Positions 1 through 10,413 of a stretch of DNA of 64,000 bases are shown here, one piece after another. Position 1 is the stretch's first letter. Each line of letters opens with the position of its first letter. Source of the stretch: Limnanthes douglasii subsp. nivea. Lineage: Eukaryota > Streptophyta > Magnoliopsida > Brassicales > Limnanthaceae. A program made the translations under genes and the position numbers. Where the stretch lies: assembly GCA_036936605.1 (NCBI GenBank), contig JAUPFV010000004.1:181368807-181432806 (forward strand), written 5' to 3'. A model generated the notes under the pieces. It was given only the letters and a program-made list of their open reading frames with translations, did not search any database and was not told the DNA's origin.

Positions 1-1
1 C

Positions 2-457
2 AAGGGGGATGAAGTAGCTCTCCGGCCTCCGGAGTTTCATCCTCCGCTCGACCCAACAAACCATACACAGGGAGAGAAAATCCCAAGTGATTTTCACACC
101 GGAGAGGGTACCGGAGGGGATATTAACATCGATGGTCTTCAAGGGATTGGCCTTTACTTTGGAGACCTCGAAAAAAACGACTTTGCTGGCCCTTACCTCC
201 CTCCAAGCTCTTCGAACATGGTTACTTTCAATGGTAAGTCTTTTTTTGTTTCAGGGGAGAATGACATGGTGACTCACTCCTTGTTGAGCAACATCCAACC
301 GGTGCTCAACTTAGAGAGACAAGTGCGAGGTCAATCTACCCTTATCAACACACTTAATGCAGACAAAAAGACTTTATCTAACAACCTCCTTAACGCCAAT
401 CAGAGTGTTGAGGCATTAAGGAGAGAGATCGAGGAGTTGAAGATGGCTCTAAGATGA
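2..457 (+). CDS. Antisense extra ORF (aORF) of Tat element 1, C-terminal part
   Basis: The frame is open from base 2 to a TGA at 455-457, about 151 residues, with no start in the window, so the N-terminus lies to the left. The first half is rich in Pro, Gly and Asp. The last 65 residues (from about base 260) are charged, Leu-rich and free of Pro, and look like a coiled coil ending in EEIEELKMALR. The gene is antisense to the Tat pol genes and lies just downstream of integrase. Some plant Tat-lineage elements are known to carry extra ORFs there, often antisense; their function is unknown. The frame has no stop, unlike the broken pol beside it. Its tail meets the integrase frame tail to tail. 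Alternative: the end of an unrelated host gene. Confidence 0.6.
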   Translation, partial: KGDEVALRPPEFHPPLDPTNHTQGEKIPSDFHTGEGTGGDINIDGLQGIGLYFGDLEKNDFAGPYLPPSSSNMVTFNGKSFFVSGENDMVTHSLLSNIQPVLNLERQVRGQSTLINTLNADKKTLSNNLLNANQSVEALRREIEELKMALR

Positions 458-1560
458 GCCTTAACTCTTTTTTCTTCTATTAAGTCGAGTCGACTTCTAA
501 TTGCCACTTTATTAATCTGTCCGGAAACATTGTGGACTCTGAATGAAGGAAGAGTTACCTCTATAGGAGCTATTGCATCCATAACATATACCAAGGCAAA
601 TGGGGATTCCTGTGTAGCAGCCCCAGGAGTAGTCCGGTAGGCCCATAGTACTTCTTGTATATAGTTTGGCCACTTTCCAGCAGTCCCTTCTAGATTCTTT
701 TTAAGACCGAACAGAATGGTGTCGTTTGCCACTTCAACCTGACCATTCGCCTGTGGGTGGAAAGGAGAAGAGAAGCAATGTTGAATGCCTCTTGAGGCAC
801 AAAAACCATACATATCCTTGTTATTGAATTATGGCCCATTGTCTGTGGTTATCTTTTGTGGAAACCCAAATTTACAGCAAATATTAGATAAGATAAATTT
901 TATAACAGCTTTTGAAGTAGTTCCTGCCAGTGGGGCTTCTTCTACCCACTTTGAGAAATAATCGATGGCCACAATGATAGTGCTGCACCCTCTGGACGCC
1001 ATAGGTAGAGGTCCCACCAGATCCAGCCCCCAACGAGCAAAAGGTATTGGATCAGAAATTGACTCCAAAGGGACAGCTGGGATATGAATTTCATTATCTT
1101 TGGCATGGATCACACTTCTTCACCAATTCCTTGGCATCTTTCATTATGGAGGGCCAGTAGTATCCATCCAACAAGACTCTTCTGGTTAAAGCTCTATAAC
1201 CACAATGCGTTGATCCCTCACCATCATGTAGTTCAGACAACACTATTTGGGACTCTTCAATCCCCAAACATCGCAAGAGAGGTATACTAAAAGACTTCTT
1301 GTAAAGAACATCTCTTAGGATTACAAATCCACGAGCCTTATACTTCACTTTTCTTGCTACCGCCTTTTCCGGAGGCAAGATGCCATCTGAAATGTATTGA
1401 AAAAGAGGATACCTCCAGTCTTGAGGTTGACTCACTTGTATGTTTAAACTTTCCTCCTCCTCCTTGCTCTGATTGAGTTGAATGGATGGACACTCTTGCA
1501 CATGAATCCATGGGTATGACTCCGAATATGCTATGATTTCCAAGGAGTCTGCTAGCGTAT
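458..1560 (-). pseudogene. Integrase of Tat element 1 (C-terminus missing)
   Basis: Integrase joins the cDNA ends to host DNA. The HHCC zinc-binding part is visible near 1094-1260 (HDGEGSTHCGY, then CDPCQR). The catalytic core follows with the first Asp in WGLDLVGPLPMASRG and the second in TTDNGP (near 829). The Glu-bearing part SSPFHPQANGQVEV reads from the 813 side. A frameshift separates 829-1113 from 400-813. The frame reaches EEKRVKAHLR near base 450, then runs into sequence antisense to the aORF end. The usual C-terminal domain of about 100 residues is absent, so a deletion seems to have joined the core to the aORF tail. Certain as an integrase; inactive. Confidence 0.9.
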
Positions 1561-1965
1561 TTTCTGTTCGGGGTATGTGCTCATAGGTGATGTCTTTGAA
1601 GTTAAGTGCCACTTCTTTAAGAATGAATAAATATTTAATAAGTTGCTCCTTTTTTGCCTCGGATTGACCTTGTGCATGATGGATAAGAAGCTGAGAATCA
1701 CTCATTAACCTGACGCTTTTGGCTCCATAGATTAGGGCTCACTTTAAACCAGCTATGGCAGCTTCATATTCATACTCATTATTAGAAGCCCTGAAAGCAA
1801 AACATATAGCTTGGTACATTTTGTCGCCGTACAGAGAGGTTAAACATATCCCAGCACCACAACCCATGGTACTTGATCCACCATCAGTCCGGACAACCCA
1901 TACTTTCTTAGTTTTTTTCACCTGTTGCTTGCTTAGTGTCCTTGTCCGAATGGAATTCAACTATG
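1561..1965 (-). pseudogene. Second (archaeal-type) RNase H domain of Tat element 1
   Basis: Positions 1739-1960 encode a start typical of this domain, VRTDGGSSTMGCGAGICL, containing the first catalytic Asp, followed by ASNNEYEYEAAIAGLK with the conserved NNxxEYxA-type stretch (first Glu kept). The remainder (SDSQLLIHHAQG and the tract to HIPRTENTLADSL) reads in the next frame from 1705. A second RNase H between the RT-RNase H and integrase is known from Tat and Ogre elements. One frameshift near 1710-1740 breaks it. Confidence 0.85.
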
Positions 1966-3470
1966 AAATCAGCAACAGACTGAGCCTTGACTGCAGTTCG
2001 AGGGGCAAAATCAATATCATAGTCCCCCAACTCCACTGACCATTTGGTCATTCTGCTTGATACGTCTGCCGTTTGAAGAACGTTTTTCAAGAGAAAAGAT
2101 GTTCTGACAATGATAGAATGAGACTGAAAGTAGGGTTTCATTTTCCTAGCAGCAATTACTAAAGCCAGTGCTAGTTTTTCAAGTTTTAAATGCCTTTTTC
2201 AGCATCTATCAAGCTTTTGCTGATGTAGTACACCGGACGAGGATAATTATCCACTTCCCTTACTAGCACTACACTTATGGCACAATCGGAGACTGCTAAA
2301 TATATGTACAGTGTCTCTCTATCAATATGTTTAAAAAAGGTTTTGGGGGAGGATAAGTTTTTTTTAATTTCATCGAAATCCTGGTCGCACTGTGGAGACC
2401 AGTTAAATTCTTTTGCACCCTTTAAAGTTTGGAAAAACGGGGCACACCTATTTGAAGACCTTGAGATAAAATGGTTTAGAGCAGCTGACCTCCCTGTCAA
2501 TCTTTGTACTTCTTTAATATTCTGAGGAGGCTCCATCTGCAATAAAGCACTAAGCTGGTCTGGATCAGGCTGTATCCCTTTCTCACTTATCACATACCCC
2601 AAAAACTTTCCGGAGTGCACTCTGAAAACATACTTCTCTGGGTTCAACTTTAAATTAACTTTTACCAAGTTGGAAAAAGTTTCTTGCAGATCTGCCAAGT
2701 GTAGTTCTTCTTCCACACTCTTTACCATCATGTCATCAATGTAGACTTCCATGTTTCTTCCAATCTGATTAGCAAAAGCTTTGTTCACCAACCTCTGATA
2801 ATTAGCTTCAACATTCTTTAACCTAAAAGGCATCACACCTTATAACAATGAAGGCCCCTATCAGTAACAAAAGTGGTGTGTTCTTGATCCTTCGGATCCA
2901 ATTGAATCTGATTATACCCGGAGAAGGCATCCATAAAGGGCAACAACTTGTTCCCAGACGTGGAGTCCACTAACTGATCGATTCGAGAAACTGGATATAG
3001 GTCTTTTGGGCAAGCCCTATTAAGGTCTGTAAAGTCGATGCACATTTGCCACTTCCCATTTTTCTTTTTTACTAATACCGGATTGGTTGTGCATAAGGGT
3101 ACTGGGATTCCTTTATGTGTCCCATCTTAGTAAGCCGGTTAACCTCTTGAACTATGACATCAGCTTTCTCCTTAGAAAAATCTCTCATCTTTTGTACAAC
3201 AGGTGTTATATCTCTTTGGATGGATAGTTGGTGTGATATAACATCTGCTGGTACTCCGGTTACATCAGCATTGCACCAAGAAAAAACATGCTGATGGTCT
3301 GTTAAAAAGATAGCATTTTACTCTTCAGTTCTGATGTCATCTTCGATCCGATCTTGACATTTCTTCCTTCAGCCAGAGAGTGAGTTTCGACCTCTTCAAT
3401 TGGTATTAAAACACCAGGAGTCTCTCTAGGGTCATCAATTTCACCCTCTCCCTCAGAGGGCCCCTCCAAC
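1966..3470 (-). pseudogene. Reverse transcriptase and first RNase H of Tat element 1
   Basis: The RT copies element RNA into DNA. The N-terminal part reads ...VPADVISHQLSI... on the minus strand of 3100-3300. The finger-palm region MCIDFTDLNRACPKD starts at 3045, and DAFSGYNQI gives the first catalytic Asp. The palm motif is YIDD at 2732-2743. RNase H follows (YIYLAVSDCAISVVL, then KMKPYF-like MKPYFQSHSIIV near 2141). An extra two bases near 2845 break the frame between HCYKV and MPFRLKN, and another shift lies near 2150-2190. Catalytic residues are visible, but the frame is not continuous. Confidence 0.92.
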
Positions 3471-3472
3471 TG

Positions 3473-3910
3473 CTAATCCTCACTGATCCGAACTGCCCCC
3501 AAAGTTCGAGGGGCCATTGCTGTTGCATAACACTCCCTTGCTATCTTTTGACTACTTCGGACAACTCCCACTTGTTCTTGCACATCGTATTTTAAACATT
3601 GGTGGACTGTTGAAGCCACAACATGCATCCTGGAGAACCAAGACCTTCCCAAAATGGCATTGTAGCATGTGGGACAATCTACCACAATGAAAAGTACTCT
3701 GACCATCTTCTTAAAAGGGCCCTTGCCCAACAAAACCTCCTCCTCAAACTCCCCGATTACGTCCGCTGAGCTTCCAGTGAAACCCACAATTGACCTGTTC
3801 GAACGCTGAATCACTGTTGGATTCTTCATTTGTTTATAGGAAGTTAAAAAGAGGATATTGGCTGAACTACCGGTGTCCACCAAAACTCGTCTAATATCAT
3901 TGCCCCCAAT
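3473..3910 (-). pseudogene. Aspartic protease of Tat element 1
   Basis: The active-site motif VDTGSSANILF is intact at the start of the frame (about 3850-3883). The second half keeps the ILGRSWFS motif near 3630. This retropepsin would cut Gag-Pol into its mature parts. Of the protein domains here it is the best preserved; it reads 136 codons before a stop at 3473. Confidence 0.88.
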
Positions 3911-4408
3911 GGATGCTCATATCACCACAACGTCTTCATGGGGACCAACTATGTCCCTCAAATCATCTTCATAAAAAACAATGAAGGGAAAAGGAATTTG
4001 CGATTGATAGGAAGTCATGCCTCCTTTCAGTTGAGTAGCCAGGGTATGAACATGCCTCTTCCTCGAAGAAGCAGTCGGTGCAGTCATGGTGTCCCCCCCC
4101 CCCACAAATATGGTAAGTAACTCAAAAAAAACTGATGAGCCCGGACACCGTCTTGTTGTGTTTAGTGATAACACCCACCTTATTCCGGGTTGGATGAGGA
4201 TCCAAATACTCTGACTCCACATCGAATCTTTCAATTATCACCATAGCCCCATACGGAGTCGATGTCCCTGCGTTGTTTGTTGGGCCAGTCGGATGAGCAT
4301 TATGAAGCCTATTTCCACTCCTTCTTTTAACATAAGCACCCAACTTTCCTATTTCAATCAAATTTTGCACCTCTTGCTTTAAAGCGATGCAATCTTCTGT
4401 ATTATGAC
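3911..4408 (-). pseudogene. Gag C-terminus and gag-protease linker of Tat element 1
   Basis: After the hAT-type insertion the gag frame resumes: DCIALKQEV..., then QNLIEIGKLGAYVKRR at 4370. This is the conserved segment behind the Cys/His motif of Tat gags. A change of frame near 4100-4140, beside a run of ten C at 4093-4102, leads to FYEDDLRDIVGPHEDVVV just before the protease. Bases 4135-4408 also occur in the second duplication copy at 13693-13966. Confidence 0.8.
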
Positions 4409-5449
4409 TAGGGGCGAGATTCGGTCAGTTTTTTGACATATATTTAAACCAAACCGAAATAATTTGGTTTATAAATTATTAAACCGATTTATTAAAATAA
4501 TATTGGTTTTTTTTGTTTCGGTTTTGGTCGGTTTTTCGGTTTGAACATCGGTTTGGATTGGTGCGGTTCAGTTCGGTGGGGTTTGGTTCGGTTTTTTTCG
4601 AATTATTTTTCACTTGAAATTTAAAAAAAAATAATATAAACTAATTATTAATTTTTTATATTTATAATAATAAATTTAGAATTACAATTTTAATATAATA
4701 AATACTATAATAATATTGCTACTTAAGTGTAAAAAGTAAAGAAATATACTATACTATAATATAAAGAAATACGTAAAGTGAGCAAATAGTAGGCTATGAA
4801 AATAAAAAATAAATAATTAATAGGCTTTTTATACTATAAGTACAAATATATAAATATTTTCAACGCTCCGAAGAAATATCCTGAGTCATTTGTACGTAAC
4901 TATGCTAGGAAAATCCTAGGTAAATAGTTACCTAAGATTTTTCCCCAATACAATATTCTAGCTGTCATTGTAATAAAAGCAAAAAAACAAGTATGATAAA
5001 GTGGCAATTAGTGAGACAGCTGTATTGGTCCATTTGTCTTATTCGCATTGGATGAACGACTGCACACACACAGACATGTAATGTAAGTGAGAAGTTACGG
5101 CACACACATGCATAGGTCATGTGAGAAGTTATATTTAAATTTGTCCAAAAAATTACATTTGGGGTTCGAACCCATGATGTATTAAACGAGTAGTTTAAGT
5201 AGTCATTTAAGACCACTTGGACAAACAATTTCTAAGTAGTAAATATGGTATACAACTATATATAATATTCGGTCGGTTTCGGTTTTATTCGGTACAAAAA
5301 TCGGAAAAACCGAAAACCGGCCGAATTTAATTCGGTTTGAAATTTAAAAACCGAAACCGAATATTATTATTTTTAAACCGACCAAATCGATAAATTTTGG
5401 TTTGGTTTGGTCGGTCGGTTCGGTTTTTTTTCGGTTTTTCTCACCCATA
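4409..5449. mobile_element. Non-autonomous hAT-type element in Tat gag, copy 1
   Basis: The 1041-bp insert is flanked by a perfect 8-bp direct repeat ATTATGAC (4401-4408 and 5450-5457). An 8-bp duplication and terminal inverted repeats starting TAGGGGCGAG (left) and TATGGGTGAG (right, complement; 8 of 10 match) are hAT features. The subterminal parts are packed with short CGGTTT / AAACCG words in both orientations. There is no transposase frame; the centre is AT-rich. It splits the gag reading frame just after MGHN, within the Cys/His motif; the two gag parts match the expected protein once the insert and one repeat are ignored. Confidence 0.88.
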
Positions 5450-6898
5450 ATTATGACCCATATCATGATGATATTGGAAGAAACAATTATTTCGACTTTC
5501 TCTGGGAGACTGAAGCGTTGTTGGTTTCCTGAAATGTACTTCGTATTTTGTTTTGTCATAGATGGTTGCCACATTCTCTTTCAACTCGGCAAACCACTCC
5601 GGTTGAACCCAAGGCCCTCGCTTATTTCTGGATTGTTGGATCTGAGCTGGTGCTGGGTGGGATTGAGCCTTGGCCCTGCTGGGACCCTGTCCGACTTCCT
5701 TAGCCTTGTTCCCAGACTGATTCTGGTTCTGGTTTGGTGCAGTTGGGGCCGATCTCACCTGCCTATGCACCCTGGTCTTCTTCGTTTCATCTACATTGAT
5801 TTGTTTCCCCACTTGATTCAGTAAACCGCCCCAAGTCATGGCCTTCTTTCTGGTTACCGAATCAGCCGAATTACCAGGGTTCAAACCCTGCCTTAGAGAA
5901 GTTCTTGCTACTTGTTCAAAGCAATCAGCTAATCCATTCTTGGTGTTCACAAAGCGACTTATAGATTCTTTCAAGGATTCATTTGGTTCTTGGGCACAAT
6001 GGATAATAGTGTCTCCATTGCTCTTCACTTCCTTACTTCCAACGAACTGCCTCCGGAAAGCCACCCAAAAAGTATCAAAATTTCTAATGCAGCCCTGTGG
6101 CAGACTATTATACCACTTCAGAGCACTCCCCGTAAAAGACTGGGAGAACGCTCTACAAAGCAACTTATCATCATCATCAAAATTCATCATAAAGTTTTTA
6201 AATTGCTCCAGATGATTATCTGGATCTTTACTCCCATCATATTTTTTCATCTTTGTACTGTCAAACCTCTTAGGAAGGTTTCTGGACAGTATCTTGGAAG
6301 AAAATGGAGATTGTCTCCAATTCCGGTCACGACTAAACACAGTATCTTCATTGGGAGTTGCAAAGATACCTGGTTCATCATGAAAGGCAAAAGGATCCAT
6401 CAACAGTCGGTCTACATGTCTTCGGCCATAACTGTGACCATGAGATAACCCTTTTCCTAGATGTCTTTTCAATCTTTTATGCATATCCCTCTTTCTTGAA
6501 TACTTTTTGACCAACTTCTGCTTCTTTTTAGAATAGCCTTCATCACTGCTGGATGACAAGGACTCCTCAACTCCATCTTCGTTCGAAGAGCTACTAGAAG
6601 ATTCTGAATCTGAATCTGAGCTCTCCACCGGTTTAGACCGCTGATATTTCTTTGAGCTAGCATGAGTCTTTTTAGTACTTACATGGGTCTTTGCTGATGG
6701 GTCATGTTCCCTTGGATTGTCAGTGTGGAGAACGGCTGACACTTTTGATTTTTCTTTTAAGCCTATCTCCACCCTTTTAGTAGCCCTCAAGGCTTCTATC
6801 TTAGCTTTCAATCTACCCCGCTCTTCAATCGTATATTCATCATTTTCTCCCACCACTTCTGCCAAAGTTGGTGGCACTGCCTGCTCATCCGGATTCAT
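5450..6898 (-). pseudogene. gag: Gag of Tat element 1, N-terminal 480 residues
   Basis: The capsid-type protein starts at the ATG at 6896-6898 (MNPDEQAVPPTLAEVV), about 50 bases behind the primer binding site. Order: an acidic/coiled N-terminus (ERGRLKAKIEALRATKR), a Ser/Asp/Glu-rich and Lys-rich middle, then the retrotransposon gag domain (FTGSALKWYNSLPQG, about residues 255-275; later FDTFWVAFRRQF), and a Pro/Gln-rich tail with WVQPEWFAELKENV. It ends in FQYHHDMGHN, where the hAT-type element entered. The frame has no other stop over about 480 codons, so the element was young when it was interrupted. Confidence 0.92.
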
Positions 6899-6949
6899 CA
6901 GAACTGGTTTTTTTTATGGTTTCAAATGTTAAATTCAGTAACCTTGTCC

Positions 6950-6966
6950 TCCCACTGGGGTCGCCA
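6950..6966 (-). other. Primer binding site of Tat element 1
   Basis: Read on the minus strand, TGGCGACCCCAGTGGGA begins three bases behind the 5' LTR end (...CCACACCA). Tat and Ogre elements commonly have primer sites of this TGGCGAC... type. The exact tRNA was not determined. Confidence 0.75.
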
Positions 6967-6969
6967 ATT

Positions 6970-7346
6970 TGGTGTGGATTATTTTTTACTGAGGGTAATT
7001 TGGTCATGTGTTTTGTGGTGTTTCAAAGGTATTTAATGTTTGGGTGTTTTGTAGTGAGAGATTTAAACTGCCTATTTGTATTAAATGTTCATTACCCTCA
7101 TTAATGAAAGTGGTTGGGTATTTATACCCTTAATTATGGGCCACATGGGCTTTCGGGTCAAACTTATGAAACCAGGTCGAGTTAAAAAAAATCATTAGTT
7201 TATTAAGAAGATAAGCAATTAGCTTAGTCAAAAGGTGATTAATTTTTAGTACTTTTGTCCAGTTCGGATGGTTCAGTGGGTGGCTTTTGTCCGAATTGCC
7301 CGTGTCTGATTTCTAATGTTAGTGGTGAAAAGTTCCGGACTCATCA
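6970..7346 (-). repeat. 5' LTR of Tat element 1
   Basis: The 377-bp LTR runs (minus strand) from TGATGAGTCCGG to CCACACCA. The left edge is set by the adjoining primer site. The outer edge is set by the TG start and by the return of copia pol sequence. A TATA-like GGGTATAAATACCC lies at 7116-7129, suitable for a promoter driving the element on the minus strand. The partner LTR is outside the window. Tat element 2 starts with a similar TGATGCGAGTCGG. Confidence 0.8.
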
Positions 7347-7507
7347 AATATCACTCAAGAACCAACGAGAGTAGCAGATAAGAAGTATGTGGAGCTACAT
7401 TTCTAAATGTATTGATTGTGTTATGTATGCTATTTTTTCACGAGACCTGATCTTGCCTACGCCGTAAATGTTTTGAGCAGATTCATGTCCAATATGAGGA
7501 AGCCGTA
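7347..7507 (+). pseudogene. Ty1/copia reverse transcriptase fragment, copy 1
   Basis: The stretch at 7437-7505 reads TRPDLAYAVNVLSRFMSNMR, the hallmark end of copia reverse transcriptase (TRPDxAxAVxxxSRFMSNP). The preceding bases give a weak match to the conserved GSLMYA region with a frameshift. The left side was cut by the Tat element and the right side by the old CRM-like element. The copia protein resumes beyond the latter at about 12831. Confidence 0.88.
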
Positions 7508-7961
7508 AGATATAGTTGCACAAGCCCAATGATATATGTCCCTTTCTGAAAAAATAAAAAACAAACCTTATTTGGGCCTTGATTATCAAAATTAGGTCTT
7601 GCGACTACTCAAATCTGGCGAGTCTAGAAGCCCAACGACTTTTGAAAGCATCATGGGGCCTCGTTTATATGTTTTCATGACTTTTTAGTGTTTTTCTATT
7701 TTTGTTGGATTTGTTTAACATATTTAAATGGCTCAAATTGCTTTGAAATTGTGTTGGACTTTATTTTATTATACGGAGAACAATCTGTAAAAGTCTTTCA
7801 AGCCCAAATTTCTCGTTAACTTTGATTAATTAAAATTTTGAAATTATTTCTCTAAGTATATTTTACTCTCTAACCTCGGGTTATGGTTTAATCTACTGTT
7901 CTTTTTCTTTTGTGATTTCTTGTAGTCGTCAATTTTGTTTATTTTATTCACTTCCATCACA
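7508..7961 (+). repeat. 5' LTR of old CRM-like element, copy 1
   Basis: The LTR is aligned by eye to the 516-bp LTR at 48500: AGATATAGTTGCACAAGCCC against TGATGTAGTTGCACAAGCCC. It ends CATCACA just before TTGGTATCA. It is shorter (about 454 bp) and strongly diverged from its 3' partner, so the insertion is old. Confidence 0.82.
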
Positions 7962-8020
7962 ATTGGTATCATAGCGTCAGAGCTTCCACTACCCAAATCG
8001 TAAAACTAGTCGATTGGGAG

Positions 8021-9060
8021 GAGATGGAAAACCAATTTGGCCAAATGGGTGAATAGATGAATTTGTTTGGAGACCGTATGAGGAGTGTATATAAGGCTAT
8101 GCATAGGTTGTTGAACAACCATACCAACGAATTTTGAGCTTCAGGTTAAAGCAACCAACCGTCGCGATCTGAGAGAGATATTGGTCGAGATAACATTCGT
8201 TTTCTCCTAGAAGGATATAGAGTAAAGGTCCGTATTACCCCCAGGACTCCAATGAGCAGGTCTTTGAGCAACCGTTAACGAAAATTTTGATCAGACCGCT
8301 AGCAACCGTTGATAATCAGGGTTCATATTTGAGATCCCAGAGTCCCAAAGGGTCTCGAACCAGAGAAAATTTTAGATTGGATCGCCTTGGTGGAAGAAAA
8401 CCTTTATTTCAAGGAGCTTTCGGCTGTAAAATGGGTACAGTTGGGCCCAACTAAGTTATGAGTTCGAGCTGCATCTTTGTGGCAGCAGCTAAAGCAGACC
8501 AGCTTGAGGCAATGTAAGCAAAAAATAACAACTAGGCTTAAATACGTGAAGAACTTAAGGGTTGCGTATTTATCCTACAATGATGCACGTATAATCTATC
8601 AGTAGTTCCAAAACCTTAAACAAAGGTCAAGGACTATTGATGAATACACTAAGGAATTTTTCAAGTTACAAAACCTTATGGATATTATGTATTCAACAAA
8701 TCAATTAGTATCCCACTATATAGGTGAGATGAGACAACACTTTCGAGACCAGTTTAATATGTTTGAACCTATAAATGTGTCTGAAGCACATCAGCGTGCC
8801 TTACATCTTGATAAATCTCTTTTGCAAAGTCCGTATGGAGGAGATACTGCAAGCATATCACCAATGACGTTGCCAAAAAATACGACTCCAGGTCCTAGCC
8901 CAACATTACCAACTGCAACCCCTATTTGCGCATGTTCTTACACATTGGTCCATAGTTGCGTATATACTTCCTCGTAGGTAAAGTGCTACCATTGTTATGA
9001 ACGGGGTAGCATTACTTCGCAGTGTCCAAAAGTCCGATAACAACCATAGCAGTCAAGGAG
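8021..9060 (+). pseudogene. gag: Gag of old CRM-like element, copy 1
   Basis: The translation starts near 8021 (MENQFGQMGE) and parallels the younger gag at 49061. The longest surviving frame, 8678-8977, contains MRQHFRDQFNMFEPINVSEA, matching the younger copy nearly residue for residue. The CCHC zinc knuckle is decayed but recognisable around 8980-9040 (CYHCYERGS...). There are many in-frame stops. Confidence 0.85.
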
Positions 9061-9079
9061 TTTATTCACCGGAGATGCT

Positions 9080-10413
9080 AATTTTGATCTTGAAGGTGAG
9101 CGACATTTTGGATGAGGAAACGGAAGATATTATTAATAAGGTTCAACCAGACTAAGTTAGTTCTAAGGTGTGTATGTTTTACAATCAATACAAGAATTGA
9201 AGGTGATGATTTGTTGAGAAACAACATTTTCTAGTCGACTTGTATTAACGGGGAGGGTATGTAAATTTGTAATCAATTAAGAAAGCTGTGAAAATGTGAT
9301 TTTCGTAGAGGTTGTGCAAAAGCTGGCTTTGAAGACATAAAAATACCCCAACCCCTACAAACCTTCCTAATTAAAGAAATGTAGGGAGGTAACAATCTTT
9401 AAAAGATTTCTAGTATCATTTTATATCGGTAACTATAAGGATAAGGCATGGTGTGATGTTATTGTTATGCATGTTTGTCACTTATTTGTAGGCCAACCAT
9501 GGCTATACGATAGAATTGTCACATACGATGGTAGGAAAAACTGTTATAGTTTCATATGGAATAACACTAGATTCACATTTACACCATCAAAAGAGGTATC
9601 CCCAAAACCTGCACTTGTTGTATCACGGGATTCGGTAAGAACTTTTTAGCACATATGCATTTATAGAGCATGCTAGTGATACATGAATTGTTTATCTACT
9701 GGTGGTTACATAATGTAAGGATGTTCCGTTTGGTGGGATACCTGAGCGTGTTGGCCTGCTATTAGTATAATTTGTTATTTTATTTCTCGATAATCTGACT
9801 ACATATCTGCCTCCATTACGAGACATCTAACCCAGATTGACCGCACTACCGGATGAGTCCGAAGGAGCATAACGAGCTTCGCAGACAAGTGGAAGAACAA
9901 TGGACTAAAATCCAAATCCATGAGAGCCTTAGTCCTTGTGCAGTTCCAACACTATTAACACCATATAAAGATGCCTCAATGAGGATGTGTGTGGATAACC
10001 GGGCTATAAACAAGATCCAAGTCTCGTATCGGTTTCCTATTCTCCGGATTGATGACTTATTAGATCGGTTTAGTTGTGCTATAATATTTACGAAACTGGA
10101 TTTGAAGAACGGGTATCACCAAATTCACATTCGAATGGGAGATGAGTTAAGAATATACTTTAAGACCCGCAGAGGTCTGTTTGAGTGGACAGTCCTGCAA
10201 TCTGTCATTTCCAATGGTCATAGCACGTTTATAAGGGTTATAAATCAGATATTTCGTCCATTCATTGGAAAGTTCTTAGTTGTGTATATTGAAAATATTT
10301 TGATATATAGTACTATAGAGGAGTTGCACCTCCAGCATTTACGGGAAGTCTTGGTTGTTTTGAGGCAAGATGTTTATGGGGGACGCGACAAGTGTTCCTT
10401 ATTACAAACTTAG
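9080..10413 (+). pseudogene. Protease and reverse transcriptase of old CRM-like element, copy 1
   Basis: The region 9467-9649 (CHLFVGQPWLYDRIVTYDG) and the frame 9853-10413 match the younger element. RT motifs MRMCVDNRAINKIQVSYRFP and FTKLDLKNGYHQIHI remain. The catalytic YFDD of the younger copy has become YIEN at 10285-10296, so the polymerase could not work. There is a stop after CSLLQT at 10413. Confidence 0.92.

Larger units (their letters stand above)
1..7346 (-). mobile_element. Ty3/gypsy Tat-lineage LTR retrotransposon 1 (left end outside window)
   Basis: Reading right to left, the order is 5' LTR, primer binding site, gag, protease, reverse transcriptase, RNase H, a second archaeal-type RNase H and integrase, then the antisense aORF. 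The 3' LTR lies beyond the window. The double RNase H and the antisense ORF are Tat-lineage traits. The coding region has several frameshifts and an hAT-type insertion in gag, so the copy is not autonomous. It is inserted in a copia element whose pol sequence resumes at 7347. Bases 4135-7346 are repeated in the tandem duplication at 13693-16903. Confidence 0.9.

Noticed and set aside
223..243. GTAAGT ... TTTCAG inside the plus-strand ORF looks like an intron
   Set aside because: It would be only about 21 bases, too short for a plant intron, and the frame is open straight through it.
4965..5228. Open frame in the hAT-type insert (and its copy at 14523-14786)
   Set aside because: It has no transposase motif and lies in a non-autonomous element; it looks like chance.
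5402..6448. Plus-strand open frames over Tat gag (and copies at 14965-16005)
   Set aside because: They are complements of the intact gag reading frame and show no known motifs.
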